Below are positions 54,603 to 63,155 of a stretch of 64,000 nucleotides of DNA, piece after piece. The position numbers and the translations under genes are program-made. Under the pieces are notes generated by a model. It saw nothing but the letters and a program-made list of their open reading frames with translations. It was not told the DNA's origin and made no database searches. How positions within the stretch are numbered: the first letter of the stretch is position 1; every line of letters begins with the position of its first letter. The stretch is from G965207335 sp965207335 (lineage in GTDB: Bacteria; Pseudomonadota; Gammaproteobacteria; PS1; Pseudothioglobaceae), in contig OZ242267.1 of assembly GCA_965207335.1 (NCBI GenBank), positions 1,860,001 through 1,924,000 of the forward strand, written 5' to 3'.

Positions 54603-55040
54603 CTAATTATTATTGTCATCTTTAGATTCAGTTATAAAACCTACTTTTTCTATGCCTATACTTGATAATTCTGTTACCAGTCCTATTACTTTGCCATAGG
54701 CAACATTTTTATCGCCTCGTATCATTACTTGTAAATTAGGGTCTTCTTCTTTATAAACTCTAACCCTAGTTTTAATTCTATTTCTGGATAATCTTTCTTT
54801 ATCTTCTCCATGATAATAAAAACCTTTTTTATCAATAGTAATAACAAATAGTTTTTTATCATCATCGGTATTTATAACTTGTGAATTATTAACATTAGGA
54901 ATTTCAACTTCTACTCCTTGTTCTAAAATTGGGGTAGTAATCATAAAAATTACCAGCAATACCAACATTACATCTATATAGGGTACTACATTTATCTCAG
55001 CGCTTGGTCTTGATTGTTTTCTATTAGGGATTGATATCAT
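54603..55040 (-). CDS. tolR: TolR biopolymer transport protein
   Basis: A 145-aa ExbD/TolR protein with one membrane segment containing the ion-path aspartate: EINVVPYIDVMLVLLVIFMI (about 18-37). It works with TolQ as the proton-driven stator. It lies between tolQ (8 bp upstream) and tolA (8 bp downstream). Confidence 0.95.
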   Translation of the reverse strand: MISIPNRKQSRPSAEINVVPYIDVMLVLLVIFMITTPILEQGVEVEIPNVNNSQVINTDDDKKLFVITIDKKGFYYHGEDKERLSRNRIKTRVRVYKEEDPNLQVMIRGDKNVAYGKVIGLVTELSSIGIEKVGFITESKDDNNN

Positions 55041-55048
55041 TTTTTATT

Positions 55049-55714
55049 CTAACGCTGAAATTTAATAAATAATTCTTCAATTAGATGAGTGTGTTTTTGC
55101 GATATTAAATCAAGCTCTGTTACCATTCTATTGTAAAAAATACTAGCTGGAATAGCAGCAAATAAACCAAAAGCAGTAGCAATTAATGCCTCAGCAATAC
55201 CCGGTGCTACTATTGCTATAGTGGCTTGTTTAACACTAGCTAAACCTATAAATGCTTGCATAATACCCCAAACAGTGCCAAACAAACCTATATATGGAGA
55301 GCTATTAGCAACCATCGCCAGAATAGATAAATCTTTATTAAGATTATCAATGTTTTTATTGGCAATAGTACTCATAGCTCTATAAGCTCTCTCGGATGCT
55401 AATTGTTTTATTTCAATGCTTGAGTGGATATCATTATTGTGGTGCAGTTCTTGATAGCCTGTTGCAAAAATATTCTCGCTAGTAGTTCTATTATGTTTTA
55501 ATTGTGGTAATGAGCTATAAAAAACATCTAAGTCATTATTACCATTGCTATTTAATTTAGTTTCAAAATATGATATTTCTTTGTTTGATTGCATGAATAT
55601 TGTTTTCTTAGAAAGGACAATAGTCCATGAATAAACAGACATAATAACCAAAATTAGCATTACAATTTGCACTAGCCAACTAGCATTAATTATTAATGAT
55701 AATATATCGCTCAT
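55049..55714 (-). CDS. tolQ: TolQ proton channel subunit
   Basis: A 221-aa MotA/TolQ/ExbB protein with three transmembrane segments (about 10-35, 125-155 and 165-190) and the conserved GLFGTVWGIMQAF and GIAEALIATAFGLFAAIPA stretches. It has a good Shine-Dalgarno (AAGGAG) before the ATG. First gene of tolQRA; ybgC is not upstream. A mini-MITE lies 35 bp upstream of its start and may affect its promoter. Confidence 0.95.
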   Translation of the reverse strand: MSDILSLIINASWLVQIVMLILVIMSVYSWTIVLSKKTIFMQSNKEISYFETKLNSNGNNDLDVFYSSLPQLKHNRTTSENIFATGYQELHHNNDIHSSIEIKQLASERAYRAMSTIANKNIDNLNKDLSILAMVANSSPYIGLFGTVWGIMQAFIGLASVKQATIAIVAPGIAEALIATAFGLFAAIPASIFYNRMVTELDLISQKHTHLIEELFIKFQR

Positions 55715-55749
55715 TTAAAATCTCCTTAAATTACAAATAATAATAGATA

Positions 55750-55807
55750 GAGACCTTTGCATAAATAGTAGTGATTAGCAAAAAATTCATATTTATGCAA
55801 AGGTCTC
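55750..55807. mobile_element. Mini-MITE, 58 bp
   Basis: Ends are GAGACCTTTGCATAA and TTATGCAAAGGTCTC, a perfect 15-bp inverted repeat with 28 bp between. AGATA flanks both sides, a likely 5-bp target duplication. It is the shortest complete copy in the window and could form a strong hairpin between ispA and tolQ. Confidence 0.85.
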
Positions 55808-55831
55808 AGATAAATGATACCTTAATTTATA

Positions 55832-56725
55832 CTAAAAACTGCGTTGTTTTAAATGAATAATAAAATTCTGTAAGTCATTATTGTTGGTATTTAGATTATC
55901 TAAAATAGCAAGTGCTTTGTCATAATTTTCTAAAAAAATGTTTTTTGCCTTATCCAAACCTAATAAGCTTGGATAGGTAGTTTTATTATTATTAATATCA
56001 GAATATTGCTTCTTTCCTAGATTTTTATCAATAGTTGTAATATCTAAAACATCGTCTTGTATTTGATATGCTAGCCCTAAATTAATAGCAAAATTGTCTA
56101 AATTTTTTAATAAATTATCATCATAATTATTGCTACTAATAACACCCATGGCAACGGCACATCTAATCAAAGATGCGGTTTTATGTTTATACATTATCTC
56201 TAAATAATTTATATCTATATTCTCATCATTATAATGTAAGTCTAAGTCTTGTCCTGCTACCATACCATTACAGCCTGAATGCTCACTTAACTTAGCTAAT
56301 ATTGCTAGTTTTTTTTTATAATCTAAATTATCGTCTTTGATAACAATATCAAAAGCCATAGTTTGCAGAGCATCACCTGCTAATATTGCCATAGACTCGC
56401 CATAAGCAATATGACAAGATGGCTTATTATGTCTAGTATCATCATTATCCATAGCTGGTAGGTCGTCGTGTATTAGAGAATAGGTATGAATAAATTCAAT
56501 AGCACAAGCACAACTATCTACCTTGTTAAGAGTGGTATTAAATAGCTTTGCAACTAGATATACTAGTATTGCCCTAAATCTTTTGCCACCTGCTAAGGTG
56601 CTATAAGATATAGCTTTGATTAATTTTGCTGATTTTACATAGTTAATATTATTCAAATAATCAGCTAAATTATTATTTACTCTATTTTGATAACTTTTAA
56701 TATCCGTAAAAACTAAGTTTGTCAT
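55832..56725 (-). CDS. ispA: Farnesyl diphosphate synthase
   Basis: A 297-aa polyprenyl synthetase making FPP from IPP and DMAPP/GPP. First aspartate-rich motif DDLPAMDNDD (from D87), GGKRFR (47-52) for substrate binding, and the second motif YQIQDDVLD. It follows xseB 15 bp downstream on the same strand, the conserved xseB-ispA pairing; dxs is not next to them here. Confidence 0.94.
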   Translation of the reverse strand: MTNLVFTDIKSYQNRVNNNLADYLNNINYVKSAKLIKAISYSTLAGGKRFRAILVYLVAKLFNTTLNKVDSCACAIEFIHTYSLIHDDLPAMDNDDTRHNKPSCHIAYGESMAILAGDALQTMAFDIVIKDDNLDYKKKLAILAKLSEHSGCNGMVAGQDLDLHYNDENIDINYLEIMYKHKTASLIRCAVAMGVISSNNYDDNLLKNLDNFAINLGLAYQIQDDVLDITTIDKNLGKKQYSDINNNKTTYPSLLGLDKAKNIFLENYDKALAILDNLNTNNNDLQNFIIHLKQRSF

Positions 56726-56740
56726 TTTAGTTTAACACAA

Positions 56741-56959
56741 TTAAAAGTTTTGTTCAGAATTGTAATTATCGTCTTTGGTTAATTTGGCTATTTTTTGTTC
56801 AGCAGAGTTTAAAGCTTTTTGGCATTTTCTTATCAATGATATGCCATCCTCATAGTTTTTTAAAGCAGAATCTAAACTTAAATCTCCATCTTCCATTGAG
56901 TTTATAATTTTTTCTAATTCTGTAATGCCTTTATTAAAATCAAATTTTTTATCGCTCAT
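56741..56959 (-). CDS. xseB: Exodeoxyribonuclease VII small subunit
   Basis: A 72-aa helical protein with the family pattern FDFNKGITELEKIINSMEDG, LSLDSALKNYEDGISLI and KCQKALNSAEQKI. It forms ExoVII with XseA, which is not in the window. It is upstream of ispA in the usual order. Confidence 0.93.
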   Translation of the reverse strand: MSDKKFDFNKGITELEKIINSMEDGDLSLDSALKNYEDGISLIRKCQKALNSAEQKIAKLTKDDNYNSEQNF

Positions 56960-57072
56960 TTATTGTTGCCTTAACTAGTTTTAATTAATAAAATACCCAA
57001 GATTATTGCATAAAGATAAAAAACAGCCCTTATGCAGTGGTTTAAAATTTTATCATATTCCAAATCAGTAAC

Positions 57073-58245
57073 CTAATCGTTTGCTATGGTAGTTTTATTT
57101 TGTGCTTTAGTCCAAAATTCTGCTACTTGCTTAAGCTCTAAATTAGTGCTATTTGCCCTTAATAATAAAAAATCATAGCTAGCCCGAAACCTTTTATTAA
57201 GTAATATCCTTTTGATATATTTAAGATTATTTTCTTTGGCCTGAGATTCTAGTTGTGCTTGTAATAACCAAATATCTACAATTTGATTGCTGATATATTT
57301 AGCAAATGATGTCTTTTGTTGCTGTTTTTTAATAATATTTTTGGCAATATCTATTAATAATTCTGGTGATTTTTGAATCTTTTTTATTTGTTTTTTGCAT
57401 TCTTTATTAAAAACATTCCATAAAAATATAGCCAGAAAAAAAGATAAGCTAATACTAAGCTCCTTGTTAATTCTAGCTGAAGTACTATCTAAACCTTGTA
57501 ATATAAAATCATCTAATTTAGTGTTAATAAATAAATATTTAAGTAGTCCATAAAATTCAAATTTTATAATGGTTTGCTTGACTTTGGTATTGTGCAGTAG
57601 TTTTAGCACTTCGTTATACAGCCTAGAACTTGATATATTTGTTAATAGGCAGCTATTTTTGTTAATTATATCGCTGTGTTTTTTAGCGATTTTTAGGTTA
57701 AATTTGCTAGCAAACCTAATTGCCCTTAACATTCTAACAGGGTCTTCTATATAACGCTCTTTTGTGTTACCGATAGTTTTTAATTCGGTATTTTGTATAT
57801 CTTGAAACCCATCTACAAAGTCTAAAATTTGGTGTTTTTGAATATCGTAATATAAGGCATTAATAGTAAAGTCACGACGATAAACATCTTGCTCAATAGT
57901 TCCATATAATTTATTGCCAATCTTAGTATCTTTTTCTGATGCTAGGATTAATCCAGACCTAAATGTAGATACTTCTACAAAATATCTGTGACCATATAAC
58001 ACATGGACTAATTTAAATCTACGCCCGATAATTATTGCTCGTTTAAATATAGATTTAATTTGCTCAGGTCTAGCATTAGTTACAATATCAAAATCCTTAG
58101 GAGTAACACCTAGTAATAAGTCTCTAACACAACCACCAACTAAATATGCCTGATAATTATTTTTTAGTAGTTTTTTAACAATTTGTATAGCATTTGTATC
58201 AAGTAATTTTGTAGCAAATGGGGCTGGAATTTTTTTTAGTGTCAT
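57073..58245 (-). CDS. pcnB: Poly(A) polymerase I
   Basis: A 390-aa class II nucleotidyltransferase adding 3' A-tails to RNA. It has LVGGCVRDLLLG, the metal pair D51/D53 (PKDFDIVT), RRDFTINALYYD and EDPVRMLRAIRFASKF. The KDFDIVT/arginine-rich middle and longer C-terminus favour PcnB over the CCA enzyme at 11458. Its ATG overlaps the queF stop (TAATG). Confidence 0.88.
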   Translation of the reverse strand: MTLKKIPAPFATKLLDTNAIQIVKKLLKNNYQAYLVGGCVRDLLLGVTPKDFDIVTNARPEQIKSIFKRAIIIGRRFKLVHVLYGHRYFVEVSTFRSGLILASEKDTKIGNKLYGTIEQDVYRRDFTINALYYDIQKHQILDFVDGFQDIQNTELKTIGNTKERYIEDPVRMLRAIRFASKFNLKIAKKHSDIINKNSCLLTNISSSRLYNEVLKLLHNTKVKQTIIKFEFYGLLKYLFINTKLDDFILQGLDSTSARINKELSISLSFFLAIFLWNVFNKECKKQIKKIQKSPELLIDIAKNIIKKQQQKTSFAKYISNQIVDIWLLQAQLESQAKENNLKYIKRILLNKRFRASYDFLLLRANSTNLELKQVAEFWTKAQNKTTIAND

Positions 58246-58598
58246 TATTTTTTATACTCTACCTTAACTGTGGTATAAATACCACCTCTAACATTAAAAA
58301 CAGCTTTAACTTCCAGGTATCTAGGAGACATACACGATACTAAATCATCAAGTATTTTGTTGGTAACAGCCTCGTGAAACTCTCCCTTATCACGATATGA
58401 CCAAATATACATTTTCAAAGATTTTAATTCTATGCAAACCTTATCTGCTATATATTTTATATGAATAGTAGCAAAATCAGGTTGCCCTGTTTTTGGGCAT
58501 AAACAGGTAAATTCTGGCGATTCTATTTCAATTAAATAATCTCTATTTAATTTAGGGTTAGGAAATACTTCTATAACTTTACTTGCTAAGCTAGGCAT
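58245..58598 (-). CDS. queF: NADPH-dependent 7-cyano-7-deazaguanine reductase QueF (short form)
   Basis: A 117-aa unimodular tunnel-fold enzyme reducing preQ0 to preQ1 for queuosine. ESPEFTCLCPKTGQPDFA holds the nucleophile C34 and D41, spaced as in the B. subtilis enzyme; SLKMYIWSYRDKGEFHE is the second motif. It is the short type, half the length of the E. coli enzyme. It overlaps pcnB by one base. Confidence 0.94.
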   Translation of the reverse strand: MPSLASKVIEVFPNPKLNRDYLIEIESPEFTCLCPKTGQPDFATIHIKYIADKVCIELKSLKMYIWSYRDKGEFHEAVTNKILDDLVSCMSPRYLEVKAVFNVRGGIYTTVKVEYKK

Positions 58599-58623
58599 AA
58601 TATAGTCTATATTTGTAATTATT

Positions 58624-59703
58624 TTAAAATCTACGGCGAAATTTATAGCTTATAAATATAAAAATCATCATAATACCATGAATACCAAAAAAACCTAAAT
58701 ATTTATTAATAGTGCCATCAAATAGTAATGGCTCAATTGTCGCTAATATATTATAGTAAATAGCATATGCGATAATACCTAGTATTATTTGATAATACTG
58801 ATGATTGCTTTTTATTGTTGTTTTTGCTAAGATTGTTGCCAATAAAGAAAAAATCACCATAGCTATTATATAAGAAAATCTATTAATAATTTCAATAGTG
58901 TATTTTTCACCGTTTTTATTTAATAGTTGGATAATATTTAATGATTCCAAAGTATCTATAACAGGCTTGTTATTTTTGTTATTTTTATAAATATTTACCC
59001 TGTAATTATTAAATTCTACTATAGTTTTTTTATCATTTTGTAAAAATCCATTGTAAATATTACCATTATATAGCTTTAAAAATTTATTTTTTTGTTTATC
59101 GGTATAAATATTACCACTATCTGCAATAATTAAAGTGTCATAATCATTAAAAAATAAAAACATGTCTTGCATTTTATTGTCTTTTTTATCTTTAAAATAT
59201 AAGGCAATGCTATTGTTTAAAAAATATTGAAAAGTTTTTTCTTGAATAAAATTAATTTTATTTATTTCGTTATAGTTTTGTTTTCTTTCTGCTTTTTTAA
59301 CCTCAGATAAAGGTGCTATATAAAACAATATAATAGCCATTAATAATACCGCTAAAGCAACTATTGGCTGGATAAATATCATAATATGTTTAGTACTAAT
59401 ACCTATGCTATTAATAACAATCATCTCGCCATTTCTATACAATCTACCTAAGGATATAATAATTGCTAAAAATAATGAAAATGATAATAATATTGGGATA
59501 AAAGAAACAGAGTCAAAAAATATTACTGGTAATATGTCATTTACATCTGCACCAATATTGTAATTTTTGGCTATAGATATAATCATTCTATTGCTTAGAA
59601 CGATAAAACTGATAATAAAAAACATTGCTAAATATAATAAAAAAATATTTTTTACTATATATTTTGCGATAATTTTATGTCTTATTTGAAATGCATTAAA
59701 CAT
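58624..59703 (-). CDS. lptF: LPS export permease LptF
   Basis: A 359-aa inner-membrane protein of the LptF/LptG family with three transmembrane segments at each end and a periplasmic beta-jellyroll between (about 135-265). The N-terminus and GRLYRNGEMIVINSIGIS coupling region are typical. It moves LPS out of the inner membrane with LptB, LptG and LptC. LptG is not adjacent. The call LptF rather than LptG is by general resemblance. Confidence 0.82.
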   Translation of the reverse strand: MFNAFQIRHKIIAKYIVKNIFLLYLAMFFIISFIVLSNRMIISIAKNYNIGADVNDILPVIFFDSVSFIPILLSFSLFLAIIISLGRLYRNGEMIVINSIGISTKHIMIFIQPIVALAVLLMAIILFYIAPLSEVKKAERKQNYNEINKINFIQEKTFQYFLNNSIALYFKDKKDNKMQDMFLFFNDYDTLIIADSGNIYTDKQKNKFLKLYNGNIYNGFLQNDKKTIVEFNNYRVNIYKNNKNNKPVIDTLESLNIIQLLNKNGEKYTIEIINRFSYIIAMVIFSLLATILAKTTIKSNHQYYQIILGIIAYAIYYNILATIEPLLFDGTINKYLGFFGIHGIMMIFIFISYKFRRRF

Positions 59704-59739
59704 AAATAGGGAGTTTTATATTTTGTGTTAGTAATTATA

Positions 59740-60425
59740 TACTGAGATTGTTACATAGTGGTAGGAAATAGCTAAAAATCTAATTACACTGTAATTGCGA
59801 ACACAGTTTTTTTTGTAATTAATCACAAGTCGGACTTGTGATATATTTATTCAGGTACGCTACTCTTTTACACCCACCGTCATTGCGAGACTTGATAAAG
59901 GCGTGGCAATCTCGTGCTACAAAAGCAATGTAATTTAAAAAAAGTACCCATAATAGTAAGCAAAGCTTACTTTGGGGAATATCCCCAAACCCCTAACAGC
60001 AATTACAGGTTGTTTAGTTTGTGTTAAGTTGTTTTGGTTGTTTTTTTATTAGAGATCTTTGCATAAATAAGGATGATTAACAGAATTCTGATTTTTGCTT
60101 AATTGATGATTTTCTATTAAGCCTGTCCTAGTTGTTCTAAGGCTGGTTTGATAAAAATTATCAAGTGAGTGAAAAGCGGGGTTCTGATGATTATTCATGT
60201 TTGTGTAAAGGTCTCAATTAAGGGGCAGAACTAGTTTTCGTATTACAGTTACCGTACAACAGCCCCTCAAACTCCCCATATAGAGATTTTGCTTGTAAGG
60301 TATATTTTTGTTGTGAGACATTCGCGGTGTAATTTTAAAAAAGCACTAACAATAACGAATTAGAATTATGCCACCGTCATTGCGAGCACAGCTTTTTTGT
60401 GTGTGGCAATCTCGTCTTACATTCT
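59740..60425. repeat. Mosaic of palindromic repeats, block 1
   Basis: No gene. It contains the GTCATTGCGAG...GTGGCAATCTC hairpin at about 59878 and 60374, the GTAAGCAAAGCTTAC then GGGGAATATCCCC segment at about 59956, and the AAGGGGCAG...CAGCCCCTCAA hairpin at about 60227-60270 with AACTCCCCATATAGAG after it. It is interrupted by a 164-bp MITE. The order of modules matches the interior of the 769-bp element at 49788. Confidence 0.8.
60052..60215. mobile_element. MITE, 164-bp class
   Basis: Ends are GAGATCTTTGCATAA and TGTGTAAAGGTCTC. It is the long form in reverse orientation to 23420, carrying the GATAAAAATTATCAA segment. It splits an AATTGAGGGGCAG module between ATTA and AATTA flanks. No coding capacity. 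Confidence 0.82.
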
Positions 60426-60462
60426 ATTATTCTTTATAATAATGGAAATTATTTTTTTATGA

Positions 60463-60468
60463 TATAAT
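60463..60468 (+). promoter_or_regulatory. -10 box of the small ORF at leaderless spacing
   Basis: A perfect TATAAT ends 6 nt before the ATG at 60475, with no Shine-Dalgarno. It has the same geometry as 21523 and 61893 and supports the tiny ORF being expressed. Confidence 0.45.
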
Positions 60469-60474
60469 GCTAGT

Positions 60475-60693
60475 ATGAATACACTAACAATAGCAAAAAC
60501 TCTGCAAAATGCAGGCTTGGAGCAAAAACCTGCTGAGGCTATTGCTGAGGTTATTTGTGAAAGAGAGCAAGAATTAGCCACTAAAAAAGATATTAAAGAC
60601 CTGCGTTGGCTCACTGTTGCAGGGTTTACCATTATGGGTGCTGGTTTTGGGTATGTATTTTCATTGCTAAATACTTTAGTTGCTAAAATTTAA
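60475..60693 (+). CDS. Small DUF1640-like membrane protein within repeats
   Basis: A 72-aa frame with an N-terminal pattern like DUF1640/CCDC90 proteins (LTIAKTLQNAGLEQKPAEAIAE, then ATKKDIKDLR) and one C-terminal transmembrane helix (about 48-68). It is shorter than typical members, which have a coiled coil between. The hairpin repeats on both sides do not overlap it. The coding composition and a perfect -10 box argue for a real gene. Function unknown. Confidence 0.6.
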   Translation: MNTLTIAKTLQNAGLEQKPAEAIAEVICEREQELATKKDIKDLRWLTVAGFTIMGAGFGYVFSLLNTLVAKI

Positions 60694-60730
60694 GTAATTT
60701 TAGGGCACAATGCGATTTTCCTATTATAAT

Positions 60731-61760
60731 ACCTCAAGTATTCTACTCTTTTATACCCACCGTCATTGCGAGCCTTGATAAAGGCGTGGCAATCTCATCC
60801 TACAAAAGCGATGTAATTAGTACCAGTATTTTGCCTGAGATTGCCACACACTAAAAAGCAGTGTTCGCAATGACGGGTTGGAATAATTAGTACCAGTATG
60901 TTGCCTGAGATTGCCACACACTAAAAAGCAGTGTTCGCAATGACGAGGGAGAATTATACCCACCGTCATTGCAAATAAATAAAGAGAATACTACCCTTTT
61001 TTAATAGTGAGCAAAGCTTACTTTGGGGAATATCCCCAAACCCCTAACAGCAATTACAGGGTGTTTAGTTTGTGTTAAGTTGTTTTACTTGTTTTTTAAT
61101 TGAGGGGCAGAACTAGTTTTCGTATTATAATTCACTGTACAACAGCCCCTCAAACTCCCCATATAGAGATTGTGCTTGTAATTTATATTTTTGTTGTGAG
61201 ATATTTGCGGTGTGATTTTAAAAAAGCACTAACAATAACAAATTGGAATTATACCCACCGTCATTGCGAGCTTTTGTAAAAAAGCGTGGCAATCTTGTCT
61301 TACAAAAGTGGTGTAATTAGTACCAGTATTTTGCCTGAGATTGCCACACACTAAAAAAGCAGTGCTTACAATGACGATATAAAAAAAAAGTACCCACAAT
61401 AACAAGTTAAAATTGCACCCACCGTCATTGCGAGCCTTGATAAAGGCGTGGCAATCTTATCCTACAAAAGCGATGTAATTTAAAAAAATTACCTAAAATA
61501 GTAAGCAAAGCTTACTTTTACTTGTTTTTTTAATTGAGGGGTAGAACAAGTTTTTGTATTATAATTCACGGTACAACTGCCCCTCAAACTCCCCATATAG
61601 ACATTGTGCCTGTAAGGTATATTTTTGTCGTGAGATATTCGCGATGTGATTTTAAAAAAACACTAACAATAACGAATTAGAATTATGTCCACCGTCATTA
61701 CGAGCCTTAATAAAGGCATGGCAATCTCGTGCTACAAACGCAATATAGTTAGTACTAAAA
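60731..61760. repeat. Mosaic of palindromic repeats, block 2
   Basis: No gene. CCACCGTCATTGCGAG hairpins lie near 60760, 61258, 61420 and 61690. Their inverse (CTGAGATTGCCACACACTAA...GCAATGACG) recurs in three near-identical copies at 60815-60881, 60882-60949 and 61315-61376. AGCAAAGCTTACTTTGGGG is at about 61012, and GAGGGGCAG...GCCCCTCAA modules are at about 61103 and 61538. Modules occur in the same relative order as in the 769-bp element, suggesting decayed tandem copies. Such structures may also act as transcription stops for flanking genes (inference). Confidence 0.8.
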
Positions 61761-61892
61761 TCTATCAAAAAAGTGTACCTTACTTTATCTTATTTCTAAT
61801 AATCTTATAAAATATTTGTTAAAATAAGGCTTAACTTTTAAGACAGTATCTATTTCTTTTAATTTCTGTTATGAGCAGTCTAACCTAAATAG

Positions 61893-61898
61893 TATAAT
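61893..61898 (+). promoter_or_regulatory. -10 box of the SbcD-like gene at leaderless spacing
   Basis: A perfect TATAAT ends 6 nt before the first ATG at 61905 (ATGATG). There is no Shine-Dalgarno. The -35 region is not recognisable. Confidence 0.45.
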
Positions 61899-61904
61899 AA
61901 ACAT

Positions 61905-63155
61905 ATGATGAACTTTAAATTTTTACATGCCGCTGATATTCACTTAGATAGCCCATTGCGTGGTTTGATTAAGTACGAAGGAATGCCTGTTGATAAAATT
62001 AGGCTAGCGACACGAGTGGCATTAGAAAATATGGTGCAATTTGCCATTGAGCAAAAAGTTGATTTTGTCCTGCTTGCTGGCGATATTTATGATGGTGATT
62101 GGAAGGATTATAATACAGGGCGTTTTTTTGCATTACAAATGGGTAAATTGCAAAATAATAATATTAAGGTTTTTATTATTAATGGTAATCATGATGCAAC
62201 AAGCAAAATATCTAAAAAGATTCCATTAAAAGATAATGTAACAATATTCAAAGACAATAAGGCACACACAATAACGCTTGATGATTTACAAATAGCCATT
62301 CATGGTCAAAGTTTTTCAAAACCAGCTATTACTGATAATTTAGCTAAGAATTACCCTGAAAAAATAGCGAATTATTTTAATATTGGTATGTTGCACACCG
62401 CACTTACTGGTGCAGAGGGACACGAAAGATATGCCCCTTGTAATATTAGCGACTTACACAATAAAGAATATGATTATTGGGCATTAGGGCATGTGCATAA
62501 ACGCCAGGTAATGAGTGAGCAACCTTCTTATGTTGTATTCCCCGGATGTTTGCAAGGCAGGCACATAAAAGAACAAGCACAAGAGGGTAAAGGTGCGACT
62601 TTGGTTAATGTGGTAGATGGTAATATAGAAACAGTTAAACATCAAGCATTAGATGTAGTGCGTTGGCAAGAGATTAATATATCTGCTCATAATATGGGCG
62701 ATATTGATACATTATATAAAGCCATTCGCCAACAAATAGAATCAGCCATATCGTCTATAGGTGAAATATTGTTAGTAGTGCGAATTATTATTACAGGTGC
62801 TAGCGAGTTAGATACAGAACTCAGGCAAAAATACGATGAGTTTTATCAAGAGGTGTTGTATATTTTAGATGATTCTGATAATGAAAGAGTCTGTTTAGAA
62901 AAATTAAAAATCAAAACTACGCAAATAGCATTCAACGATGCAATAACCAATGATTTATCTATACTTATTGATAATGTTTTAAACGATGATAATACTTGGC
63001 TAGATGAATTAAAAACTAATATAGAAAAATTCAAGTTATCAGTGCAAAAAAACCAAGCAGACCCTGATTCTTTTTTGTGTAAAATACACAATAAACAAGA
63101 TATAAATAATGAGTTAAAACAAGAATTAATAGCATTGTTAAAAGGTGTATCTTAA
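61905..63155 (+). CDS. SbcD/Mre11-like DNA repair exonuclease (YhaO-like)
   Basis: A 416-aa metallophosphoesterase. Metal-binding motifs: DIHLDSP (D11, H13), LLAGDIYDGD, INGNHD and LGHVHKR. The capping region and C-terminus differ from E. coli SbcD and fit the YhaO group, which pairs with a YhaN ATPase. Its stop overlaps the next gene by one base (TAATG). It probably acts with the next protein on DNA ends. Confidence 0.87.
   Translation: MMNFKFLHAADIHLDSPLRGLIKYEGMPVDKIRLATRVALENMVQFAIEQKVDFVLLAGDIYDGDWKDYNTGRFFALQMGKLQNNNIKVFIINGNHDATSKISKKIPLKDNVTIFKDNKAHTITLDDLQIAIHGQSFSKPAITDNLAKNYPEKIANYFNIGMLHTALTGAEGHERYAPCNISDLHNKEYDYWALGHVHKRQVMSEQPSYVVFPGCLQGRHIKEQAQEGKGATLVNVVDGNIETVKHQALDVVRWQEINISAHNMGDIDTLYKAIRQQIESAISSIGEILLVVRIIITGASELDTELRQKYDEFYQEVLYILDDSDNERVCLEKLKIKTTQIAFNDAITNDLSILIDNVLNDDNTWLDELKTNIEKFKLSVQKNQADPDSFLCKIHNKQDINNELKQELIALLKGVS

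Noticed and set aside
59780..59960. Second copy of the 26-bp TIR near 59733 (AATTATATACT)
   Set aside because: Only about 11-13 bases match and no paired end was found; chance is likely in AT-rich DNA.
59740..61760. Repeated palindromes as a possible CRISPR array or origin
   Set aside because: Repeats are irregularly spaced, in both orientations and interrupted by MITEs; no cas genes and no DnaA-box cluster noticed.
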